Shown here: piece by piece, positions 35,426 to 42,157 of the stretch | Layout of the letters: each line of letters begins with the position of its first letter | Position numbering within the stretch: position 1 is the stretch's first letter | NCBI GenBank assembly: GCA_017626555.1 | Contig: JAGAIM010000132.1 | Coordinates: forward strand, 1 to 42,157 | Source: Bacteroidales bacterium | GTDB taxonomy: Bacteria > Bacteroidota > Bacteroidia > Bacteroidales > UBA932 | Length of the DNA stretch: 42,157 nucleotides | Direction: 5' to 3' | Made by a program: the position numbers and the translations under genes | Notes under the pieces: model-generated | The model's input: the letters and a program-made list of their open reading frames with translations, nothing else | What the model was told of the DNA's origin: nothing | Database searches by the model: none

Positions 35426-35475
35426 ATAAATACAAAACTGCCGCCTCAATCGTGAGGCGGCAGTTTTGTATTTAT
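35426..35475. terminator. Bidirectional terminator between GH3 and AGE genes
   Basis: A perfect 23-bp inverted repeat (35426-35448 with 35453-35475) closes the 4-base loop ATCG. The GC-rich core CTGCCGCCTCA is flanked by an A-rich side and a T-rich side, so an A/U-rich arm end with U tract follows in either direction. It separates two convergent genes that stop nine bases before it and seven bases after it. Confidence 0.92.
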
Positions 35476-35481
35476 ATTCCT

Positions 35482-36645
35482 TTATAATGTTTCAAGAATC
35501 TGCCAGATCTGGTAGAGGCCTCTTGGAACGTGGAAACAACCTTTCCACTTTCCGCCCTTGAGAGTCAGGAGAACTTCTCCGCGGCGGTTGAGGTAGCCGT
35601 ACCACTCAGGATATTCCTGATCCTTGAAGTGAGTCCACATATAATTGTGAATCTTCTCGAACCACTCCAGACATTTCTCGTTGCCTGTAAGTTGGTATGC
35701 CTTGATGAAGCAGATTGCTGACTCAAGGTGTACCCACCAGAGTTTCTGATCCCACTCAAGTTTCTGCATCGGTGCACCCTTGAGATCCTGGAAGTAGAAG
35801 ATTCCGCCGTACTCCTTGTCCCATCCGAACTCGACCACGCTCAGAGCGATCTCTACGCACTTGTCGATGAGAGCCTTGTCGTTTCTGCGGATACCGAGGT
35901 TCATCATAAACCATAATGCCTCAAGATCGTGACCCGGATTGATCTCACGGCCTTCAAAACAATCTATAGGAGTTCCGTCAGGAGCCACATTCTCAAGCAT
36001 CACTCCCAGTTCGGGATAATAGAATACATTGAGAATCTCGCTGAGGCACTCATCTATGGTCTGGTCAAGCAATGACTTGTCAGGGAGGATGTTCTCCACC
36101 TCAAGAGCCATATTGCAGATAATCATAGGGAGTGCGAAACCCTTCATCGGACGTGTTCCGGGATATGACTTCTCCCAACGTCCCTTAGGATCGTTACGAC
36201 GGTCAAGAATCCTCTGGAAAGTCTTCAGCGCGATCTCCTTGTACTCTTCGCTGCCGGTAGCCTCTGCAAGTTGCGCAAAAGCCATACAAGCGAATGTATT
36301 AGAGAAGATGTTATATGGCTGGATGATAGGCTTTCCCTCACGGGTCACCGAGAAATAGAAGTCATAATTGCCATCGTGCGCATATTTCTTCAGGAACTCC
36401 GCTCCCTGTATAGCGCAATCAAGCCACTCCTGTTTCTTCTCAACCTTATTATACAACATCGCGAACATCCACACTTCCCTTCCCTGAAGCCAGATGAATT
36501 TATCCGTATCAAAAACGCTTCCGTCACGGTCGAGGCAAGAAAAGTATCCGCCATACTCCAGATCCTGTGACTTCTCAAGCCAGAAAGGAAGGACGTTGTC
36601 CAAAAGTTCGCTCTTATATTGAGCAGCAAGTTTCTTGAAATCCAT
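35482..36645 (-). CDS. AGE-family epimerase (N-acylglucosamine / cellobiose 2-epimerase family)
   Basis: A 387-residue cytoplasmic protein that forms an (alpha/alpha)6 barrel. Conserved family residues are visible: R56 in QGREVW, H239 and E242 in NPGHDLEALW, H306 in WWVHLE and H372 in CFHVPRG. These match the catalytic His pair and substrate-binding Arg of AGE enzymes, which epimerise at C2 or isomerise free sugars (GlcNAc/ManNAc, cellobiose, mannose/fructose). Size is typical (about 390-400). WWVHLE is closer to the monosaccharide AGE type than to cellobiose epimerases, but this is a soft call. It has its own promoter-like sequence and lies between two terminators, so it is a single-gene unit. 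Confidence 0.85.
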   Translation of the reverse strand: MDFKKLAAQYKSELLDNVLPFWLEKSQDLEYGGYFSCLDRDGSVFDTDKFIWLQGREVWMFAMLYNKVEKKQEWLDCAIQGAEFLKKYAHDGNYDFYFSVTREGKPIIQPYNIFSNTFACMAFAQLAEATGSEEYKEIALKTFQRILDRRNDPKGRWEKSYPGTRPMKGFALPMIICNMALEVENILPDKSLLDQTIDECLSEILNVFYYPELGVMLENVAPDGTPIDCFEGREINPGHDLEALWFMMNLGIRRNDKALIDKCVEIALSVVEFGWDKEYGGIFYFQDLKGAPMQKLEWDQKLWWVHLESAICFIKAYQLTGNEKCLEWFEKIHNYMWTHFKDQEYPEWYGYLNRRGEVLLTLKGGKWKGCFHVPRGLYQIWQILETL

Positions 36646-36687
36646 AATTATTAATTTTATATCTTCGCGAAATTAAAAATTATTTCG

Positions 36688-36720
36688 CAATTATACCAAT
36701 GTTTTTAAAATAATTTCAAA
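36688..36720 (-). promoter_or_regulatory. Probable promoter of the AGE epimerase gene
   Basis: On the minus strand TTTG (36720-36717), a 21-base spacer and TATAATTG (36695-36688) match the consensus with one change in the -7 box. A leader of about 40 bases separates it from ATG 36645. It follows the terminator of the upstream operon closely. Confidence 0.5.
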
Positions 36721-36735
36721 ATCACATATAAAAAA

Positions 36736-36766
36736 GACTCCGGGAGGCTGAAAGCCATCCGGAGTC
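36736..36766 (-). terminator. Intrinsic terminator of the DUF5018-to-BACON operon
   Basis: On the minus strand GACTCCGGATGGCT (36766-36753) pairs with AGCCTCCCGGAGTC (36749-36736) with two mismatches around a 3-base loop. A T-rich run (TTTTTTATA) follows at 36735-36727. It lies about 35 bases after the stop of the BACON gene. Confidence 0.82.
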
Positions 36767-36801
36767 GGTTATATCTGAGTATTCTCAGTTATAGTAAAGG
36801 A

Positions 36802-38367
36802 TTACTGAAGCGGGAAGAGATACTTCTCAACAGAATCCATAAAAGGATCAACTGCGTAAGCAGCAAGTTTACCATTCTCAGCTTTTACGAATATATCACA
36901 ATAATAGAATGCATCAGCATTAAGAGTATGAGGAGTCATCTGAGTATGATACAACATCTTAGCAGCCTTAGGATCATCAATATTCAAAATTGTTACTTTA
37001 CTGTAATTATTCGCAGCGAAGCTACCAGTAAGAAGTCCTAAATATTTCTTACCATTAACCTCTGCTGTAGAAATACAGTTATGATTATCATCCCAATCGG
37101 TATTTGTCACATATGACTCAGTCCACTCTGTACCATCATAGTAGAAGAGGTTGTAAATAGCACCATAGCTAATAGCGAATAGACCATCAGCAAGAGTTGG
37201 ACCAGCTGGAGCTACAACACCTGTTGAAGCATCCCAAGAACCTTCTTTAAGATCCACATATTTAGGATCGGCAACAGCACCGTCAGTAACTTCCCAAATG
37301 ATGGCATGTCCGCCACCATCACAAATATAAGCTGTAATTACGGCATTCTTAGTAACATCACCCTTTACACGGAAGTTACCCATCTCTGTTGAATAGTAGT
37401 TAGCTGAGTTGTATGAAACCAGGCTCTGATAAGTACCATCCTGATTAACCTTATAAAGCTCAATAAGAGTACCATCGGCAACCCGATCTTTGTCACTATC
37501 CCACAAAGCATCTGGAGTAGAAACCAAAAGATTACCTGCGTCGTCTACGTGAACACCACCTGCTACGAATCCCGCAGGAAGAGCAACTTTCTGAGCGTTC
37601 TCACCAGTAGCTTCATCAACTGTCCAAAGTTCACCATTTGCAGTGAAGTATACCTTGTCACCAAGAACAGCAATACCTGCACGTCCAGCTGTAGCTCCCA
37701 TTGCAGAAAGTGACTGAGTCCATGTTATAGCACTCCATTGCTCCTGAGCAATAACGATAGTCTCAACAAGTCCGAGTTCACTATATACGTAGAGAGTTGC
37801 TTTTCTTTCAGCACCGTTGACTTCCTGTGCAGGAGCTGTAAAGACGAGCTTATCTATAGCGTAAGCCTTAGTCTCAACAAGCCAAGGCTCAACACCATCA
37901 GCGTAAACTACCTCGTAAGTATAGTCAACGTTGTGTCCTACTTCGATCTCTAGGGTCTCACCCTTGAAAGAGAGTGTGTAAGTAGCATCAGCATTCACGT
38001 CGATAGCGTTCTTCTGGAGCTGAACTACATTGACGAGAATTGGCTCAAGACCCTCAACTGAAATTTCGAGGGTAGCTTTACGGTTCTCTTTGCCGGTATT
38101 AGCAATGGCGTCAAACTTGATTGAAGCATCACCAGCCTCACCGGACTTTGGAGAGATAGAAAGCCACTCTGCAACACCTTCACCAGTGAGCTGTGCAGTC
38201 CAAGCTGCATTTGCATTGAATGTGAAAGTGAGTGGTGTCTCAAGATTTTCAGTACCTGCAGTAGGAATTGTCACCTCTGCCGGTGTAAAATCTACGTGAG
38301 GAACAAATTCCTCCTGACAAGCGACAACAGCAAAAGCTGCCATCAGAAATAAAGCAATTTTTTTCAT
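36802..38367 (-). CDS. BACON-domain lipoprotein with propeller-like C-terminal part
   Basis: A 521-residue lipoprotein (MKKIALFLMAAFAVVAC, Cys17, followed by QEEF, an acidic surface-export signal). A BACON domain lies at about 25-120 (TFTFNANAAWTAQLTGEG, WLSISPKSGEAGDASI, NRKATLEISVEG); a second beta module follows at 120-215, then a propeller-like region (VLGDKVYFTANGELWTVDEATGE, VHVDDAGNLLVSTPDALWD, NGKKYLGLLTG). BACON modules bind carbohydrate or hold other domains away from the surface. It is last in its operon, 28 bases after the GHL10 gene. It is probably a surface glycan-binding protein; an enzymatic propeller is less likely because no catalytic motif is visible. Confidence 0.75.
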   Translation of the reverse strand: MKKIALFLMAAFAVVACQEEFVPHVDFTPAEVTIPTAGTENLETPLTFTFNANAAWTAQLTGEGVAEWLSISPKSGEAGDASIKFDAIANTGKENRKATLEISVEGLEPILVNVVQLQKNAIDVNADATYTLSFKGETLEIEVGHNVDYTYEVVYADGVEPWLVETKAYAIDKLVFTAPAQEVNGAERKATLYVYSELGLVETIVIAQEQWSAITWTQSLSAMGATAGRAGIAVLGDKVYFTANGELWTVDEATGENAQKVALPAGFVAGGVHVDDAGNLLVSTPDALWDSDKDRVADGTLIELYKVNQDGTYQSLVSYNSANYYSTEMGNFRVKGDVTKNAVITAYICDGGGHAIIWEVTDGAVADPKYVDLKEGSWDASTGVVAPAGPTLADGLFAISYGAIYNLFYYDGTEWTESYVTNTDWDDNHNCISTAEVNGKKYLGLLTGSFAANNYSKVTILNIDDPKAAKMLYHTQMTPHTLNADAFYYCDIFVKAENGKLAAYAVDPFMDSVEKYLFPLQ

Positions 38368-38395
38368 AATAATTTAATTGGGTTAGTATAAATGT

Positions 38396-39799
38396 TTATA
38401 ATGTTTCCAAATATTGGTCGAAGGCCTTCTTGATATCTGCCCAATAATCATACATCTTGATATGACAGAGATCGAAGAAGAACATCCCCTCAGTCGAAGC
38501 GTTGATGCAGGCATCAACGATGTCAGGCATAAGATGTCCCTGCTTTCCGTCAGTAAATCCAGTCGAGTTTCCGATATCAGGTCCACCGATGAAAGGAACA
38601 TCACCCGCAAAGATTGTCTTTGCCCTGTTGCAGAAGCCCTGCATTGTCCATTCGCTGTTGCCGTAGATAGACTGGGTCGAAGCATAGGCGCCGATAATCA
38701 TAATGTCACAATGATCTGCATATCCGAACTTGTTATACTCGGCAGAAGCCCAGTTATACACATTGCAGGCATTGTAGTTCGGACTTGCCCAGTTGACCCC
38801 TGAATAGTAGTAACTGCTGTACCAAGCTCCGACATATGCGCCAAAACGGATGTCAGGATTGACGGAGTGCACTCTCAAAGAAGCCTTCTCCATAAAATCG
38901 TGGATGTTCTTGGCACGGAACTCCATCCATTTCTTCTGCATCTGAGTTGCCGGACTACTTAGTTTTTCTGCTCCTGGAGCAAAAACATCAGATGGCCAAT
39001 TAGCCACCTTAGCACCTATATACTCCTCAAATTTTGCCCGTGAAACATCTGAAAAGTCGCTCTGCAGGTCATTATCATCATAACGGCAACGATCGAGGAT
39101 GATACCCTTTACATCATATACAGCAAGATCCTCAAGAATACCGAGGAGATACTCGACGACCTCGTCATTCGCAGGATTGAGGAACTTTGTGCCGTCACCC
39201 ATATCCATACAGTTTACAAGCCCGTCGGCAGTGTTCACGACAGATGCCCACTCCTTCTTCATAGAACCGTCGAAAAGCGGACCGTTGTTACCAAGGCCAT
39301 AAGGGCATTGCTTACCGCCGACCATTGTGTTGATGGCGGCATATACATCCAGTCCCACGTCCTTTCCGGCATCTATGAATGCCTGAAGGTAGTCAAAACT
39401 CTCAGTCCTTTTCAGCCATACATATCCACCGGTAACCCAGGCATCAACCTGAGTGACAGGACCTTCAACGTCTGATTTGAAGAGAACACCAGCGGTAGTA
39501 GGACGGACTTCAACGATGACACCGGTAAAGCCAGTCTCCTTGAGACGTGCCATATCCTTGGAGATATTCTCCTTGCTGTTAGCATAGTCCTTGAAATTGG
39601 CGGCAGCATCTATCCATACAAGACGAGCCTTGGCTTCCTTTACATCTGGCTGAGGATCTTCAGGACCTGGTTCTTCCTGATCTGGCTGTGGAGTCTGTTC
39701 TGCCCAATTATTATTCCACAGAGGGTCATCATTAGGGTCATCACAAGCGACAAAAGCCACAAGTGAGAGAATCAGCATTATGTTTCTTAAAATCTTCAT
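38396..39799 (-). CDS. GHL10/DUF187-type glycoside hydrolase-like lipoprotein
   Basis: A 467-residue lipoprotein (Cys19 in VAFVACDDPNDDP, with a strongly acidic export signal). The barrel begins at about 55 with ARLVWIDAAANFKDY and shows the series TGFTGVIVEVRPTTAGVLFKSD, GLDVYAAINTM, DVKGIILDRCRYDDND, SVNPDIRFGAYVGAWYSSYY, DHCDIMIIGAYAST and GMFFFDLCHIK. This is the pattern of the 'glycosyl hydrolase-like 10' family, whose few studied members cut polysaccharides or peptidoglycan. D and R in LDRCRYDD and acidic residues at strand ends are candidate active-site residues. It follows the phosphodiester glycosidase gene by five bases. Substrate unknown. Confidence 0.72.
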   Translation of the reverse strand: MKILRNIMLILSLVAFVACDDPNDDPLWNNNWAEQTPQPDQEEPGPEDPQPDVKEAKARLVWIDAAANFKDYANSKENISKDMARLKETGFTGVIVEVRPTTAGVLFKSDVEGPVTQVDAWVTGGYVWLKRTESFDYLQAFIDAGKDVGLDVYAAINTMVGGKQCPYGLGNNGPLFDGSMKKEWASVVNTADGLVNCMDMGDGTKFLNPANDEVVEYLLGILEDLAVYDVKGIILDRCRYDDNDLQSDFSDVSRAKFEEYIGAKVANWPSDVFAPGAEKLSSPATQMQKKWMEFRAKNIHDFMEKASLRVHSVNPDIRFGAYVGAWYSSYYYSGVNWASPNYNACNVYNWASAEYNKFGYADHCDIMIIGAYASTQSIYGNSEWTMQGFCNRAKTIFAGDVPFIGGPDIGNSTGFTDGKQGHLMPDIVDACINASTEGMFFFDLCHIKMYDYWADIKKAFDQYLETL

Positions 39800-39804
39800 C
39801 GATT

Positions 39805-40839
39805 CTATTTTATCATTACTGTACTTCCAACTGCTCGCTGAGAACCGTCAGAAACCTTGATTGTCTGCTTTCCGTTAACAAGCATACAACTTGATCCGCC
39901 ACCATCAAGATTGATTGCTTCAACACATCCCAGGTCGAGAAGAACATTGGCAACATCAGCAGTTGTCAGTCCCTTTACCCCTTCTGTCATCTCACGTCCT
40001 TCGCAGACAAAGGTGATCATTTTTTTATCAACTGTGATACCGATAGCAGTGCGAGGCTGATCAGAATCCGGTCCTATGCCTGAAGTGCCGTTGAAAAGTT
40101 CTTCCACATATGAATCTCTGAACTTACCTCCATCGATAAGAAGAGGGCCACCACCGATAGCAGTCTTAGCTGAAAAAGCCTTTGCTCCTTCAGGATATGA
40201 CGCAGATGGAGTAGCTGCAGGCTTGGCTTCCCAAGTGTTGTCCGCAGGTGATGGGTACATATAATGATTGCCCCCAGTTCTATAATATGTCCAGCAAGCA
40301 TCAAAATCTCCTCCCTCCGACATCAGAAAAGCCGCACGGGTAGGATAATATATGGTGACCCAATCCTCTGATGCATAGTTGATATTATATGCTAGGACCT
40401 CCGAATTTCTCACAGCCAGACTGGAAGAATAGTTCTTCCCACCTGAAGAGTAGAAGAAGCCTGCATTGATCACTATCGGCCAATTTGCCTCAGCATATAC
40501 GGCAGCAGGTGTCTTGAACGCATCTGTCGTACCCTCCATAGCCGCATCATTGATGCTCCATATATCCCATTGTGCGGAAGCCATATCCGCCACTGCGATA
40601 TATGCAACAACTTTCTTTCCTTCAAGATTCTCCGGAGAGCGATATACCCTGATATATTCCGGCAAATCATTATAATCGGCCGAGACATCTGTCCACTTAT
40701 CCAAAGTGGCATCTTCAGGAGTTTCCGGAACTTCCTGCTCCGGCTCCTGACCCTGCCAAGGCCAATCAGGTTGCTTATCGGATGTTTCCGTACATCCGAT
40801 AAGACCTGAAATAAGTAATGCTGCAAGAATTATCTTCAT
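39805..40839 (-). CDS. Phosphodiester glycosidase lipoprotein (third copy, diverged)
   Basis: A 344-residue lipoprotein (MKIILAALLISGLIGC, Cys16). After an acidic linker the NAGPA/PF09992-like domain covers about 55-344: VYRSPENLEGKKVVAYIAVADM, INAGFFYSSGGKNYSSSLAVRN, KTAIGGGPLLIDGGK, GIGPDSDQPRTAIGI, KKMITFVCEGRE and the hallmark N310-LDGGGSS near the end. It has no FN3 modules and differs clearly from the two plus-strand copies, so it is an older paralogue. It lies between the DUF5018 gene and the GHL10 gene with gaps of five bases each. Predicted reaction: hydrolysis of a sugar-1-phosphodiester bond at the cell surface. Confidence 0.82.
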   Translation of the reverse strand: MKIILAALLISGLIGCTETSDKQPDWPWQGQEPEQEVPETPEDATLDKWTDVSADYNDLPEYIRVYRSPENLEGKKVVAYIAVADMASAQWDIWSINDAAMEGTTDAFKTPAAVYAEANWPIVINAGFFYSSGGKNYSSSLAVRNSEVLAYNINYASEDWVTIYYPTRAAFLMSEGGDFDACWTYYRTGGNHYMYPSPADNTWEAKPAATPSASYPEGAKAFSAKTAIGGGPLLIDGGKFRDSYVEELFNGTSGIGPDSDQPRTAIGITVDKKMITFVCEGREMTEGVKGLTTADVANVLLDLGCVEAINLDGGGSSCMLVNGKQTIKVSDGSQRAVGSTVMIK

Positions 40840-40844
40840 TTTAA

Positions 40845-42157
40845 CTACATCTTGATACAGTTGACAGAATATCCTCCGATAGTCTGAGCATAATGATCGA
40901 AGTAGTAAACAAACATCTTGAAGCCGTCGGCTGACTGGCTGATTACCACGTCACCTGAAGCATTGGACTCTTCTGCATTCTGCGCATTGTATTGAGTAAT
41001 CGACATATTCTTGACAACAGGATCTGCCGCCTTGATGCTGGCTGGAGTTGAAATATCATAGATATACAATCCAGGGTTCTGGCCCCAGGCAGGGAACTGT
41101 GTAGTAACGAAATGTGCAAGATATGTCGCATTATTGAACCTCTTGGCATCCATTGAGTTAGGACTCTTGCCCCAGTTACAGTAATCAACATCAAAGAGAT
41201 CCTTCTCTGTCTTGTTCATCTTACCGTCAATGTACGCAAGATAATAATGCGAATCCTCGCCGATCGTAACACTATTACCATAATGAGAAACCATCACGCC
41301 GGATGCAAGATCAACTGAAACAGGAGTAACCTTGGCATAGTGGGTTGCTGTCTCTCCCCAACCCGGATAAACCGAAAGGTAGTCAACGGAAGTCTTCTCC
41401 ACAACCTGACCACCACGGATTACAAGTTGAGTGACAAGACCTGATGAAGTCACACCTGCAACTCCCTCGTGGGTCAGAATCATACGTGCATCTGACTTGA
41501 TGTCACCTATGACTCTTACTACATTACCCACCACGAGTGTAGACTCATTTGTGAATGAGTAGAAGAGTTCTGGAACTGCTGTCAATGAATTGGTTGTATA
41601 GATATTGACTGTTTCACCACCTGCAGCCTTATTTGTAAGGATAAGGTTGCCTCCCTCGTCACTTGTCATACCATCAGCCTTGGCAGCACCAAGATTCAAC
41701 TCGCCTTCGAGCACTCCTGTAATACCGTTGAGATACTTAGGAGCAGTTCCGTTACCCATAGAAATGACCACCTTGGTCCCTAGAACTGCGATTGAAGGAT
41801 TGACAAGTTCTGTATATGCCGGGAAGCCAAGGTTTCCTGGGTTGACAGAGAAGAGTTCCTTAGCCGATCCGGCATTGAATCCATAAGGAATCTTTGTTGG
41901 AGCCTCCTTGGTAATGGTATACTCTGTCTCAGTCACTCCGTCCTGTGCAATGACAGTGATTGTCTGAGGCTTGTTATAGTCTTTTGGCTTGGCCAGTTCT
42001 TCAGGATTCTTGATGTTTGCGTGAACACAGGCAGTTGCTTCTGCAGTATATCCTGAAAGGTCGTCGTTTGTAAAGAGATAGACCTTGCGGAGTTCATTAT
42101 CGATAAAGCCCTCGCAAGGGAAAGTTCCGACAACATTGAACGACATCAAGTCTGTTC
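40845..42157 (-). CDS. DUF5018-like surface protein, 5' end outside the window
   Basis: The C-terminal 437 or so residues of a larger protein; the frame is open to the window edge without a stop, and the first Met codons near the edge are inside a domain, so the true start lies beyond. The visible N part (ending KPQTITVIAQDGVTETEYTITKEAP) matches the end of DUF5018, a Bacteroidota beta-sandwich module. The rest looks like a beta-propeller (NPSIAVLGTKVVISMGNG, MTSDEGGNLILTN, DGFKMFVYYFDHY). It resembles in design the DUF1735 and BACON proteins of the window and is probably a surface glycan-binding lipoprotein. It is first among the visible genes of the four-gene operon. Confidence 0.72.
   Translation of the reverse strand, partial: TDLMSFNVVGTFPCEGFIDNELRKVYLFTNDDLSGYTAEATACVHANIKNPEELAKPKDYNKPQTITVIAQDGVTETEYTITKEAPTKIPYGFNAGSAKELFSVNPGNLGFPAYTELVNPSIAVLGTKVVISMGNGTAPKYLNGITGVLEGELNLGAAKADGMTSDEGGNLILTNKAAGGETVNIYTTNSLTAVPELFYSFTNESTLVVGNVVRVIGDIKSDARMILTHEGVAGVTSSGLVTQLVIRGGQVVEKTSVDYLSVYPGWGETATHYAKVTPVSVDLASGVMVSHYGNSVTIGEDSHYYLAYIDGKMNKTEKDLFDVDYCNWGKSPNSMDAKRFNNATYLAHFVTTQFPAWGQNPGLYIYDISTPASIKAADPVVKNMSITQYNAQNAEESNASGDVVISQSADGFKMFVYYFDHYAQTIGGYSVNCIKM

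Noticed and set aside
35482-36645. AGE protein as a definite cellobiose 2-epimerase
   Set aside because: The catalytic His residues are common to the whole family and the sequence gives no firm sign of disaccharide binding.

Overview
The window comes from a member of the Bacteroidota, most likely order Bacteroidales. Evidence: a SusC/SusD pair, many lipoproteins with a Cys followed by acidic residues (the Bacteroidota surface-export pattern), promoters of the TTG-N19-21-TAnnTTTG type, no Shine-Dalgarno boxes, and BACON, DUF1735, DUF5018, DUF4136 and DUF4251-type proteins. I cannot assign a genus. All family names are from memory of sequence patterns; no database search was run.

Layout. (1) 1-422: three tRNA-Lys genes on the minus strand with a promoter and a probable terminator. 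(2) 461-4314, minus: a glycosyltransferase coupled to an LpxH-like phosphoesterase, then a small outer-membrane barrel, a DUF4136 lipoprotein and a DUF4251 protein. (3) 4426-23589, minus: one long polysaccharide-utilisation operon that reads, in transcription order, MFS transporter, aldose isomerase, mannose-6-phosphate-isomerase-like protein, ROK kinase, SusC, SusD, DUF1735 surface protein, three DUF4855 lipoproteins and a DUF6259 glycosidase-like lipoprotein; it ends in a clear terminator. (4) 23753-32969, plus, divergent from (3): a 40-residue peptide, a 1405-residue fusion lipoprotein (fimbrillin-like, FN3, DUF4855, FN3, phosphodiester glycosidase), a second FN3-phosphodiester glycosidase lipoprotein, a GH127-type enzyme and an aldose-epimerase-like protein. 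(5) 33180-35417, plus: a GH3 enzyme with its own promoter. (6) 35482-36645, minus: an AGE-family epimerase. (7) 36802-42157, minus: a lipoprotein operon (DUF5018 protein, cut by the window edge; a third phosphodiester glycosidase; a GHL10-type hydrolase; a BACON protein).

Inferred working model: surface lipoproteins (DUF4855, NAGPA-type phosphodiester glycosidases, DUF6259, GH127, GH3, GHL10) break down a complex glycan, SusC/D import the pieces, the MFS carrier takes up a released sugar, and an isomerase, a kinase and a phosphosugar isomerase feed it into central metabolism. Four DUF4855 domains and three phosphodiester glycosidase domains, with one direct fusion of the two, make a glycan containing sugar-1-phosphodiester links the most interesting candidate substrate. 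The two divergent operons share overlapping promoters, and each transcript begins near a tandem decamer of the same sequence, which suggests joint control. No regulator gene lies in the window. There is no gene-free stretch longer than about 300 bases; the longest, 32970-33179, holds a perfect palindrome and the GH3 promoter. I see no insertion sequence, CRISPR array or rRNA.
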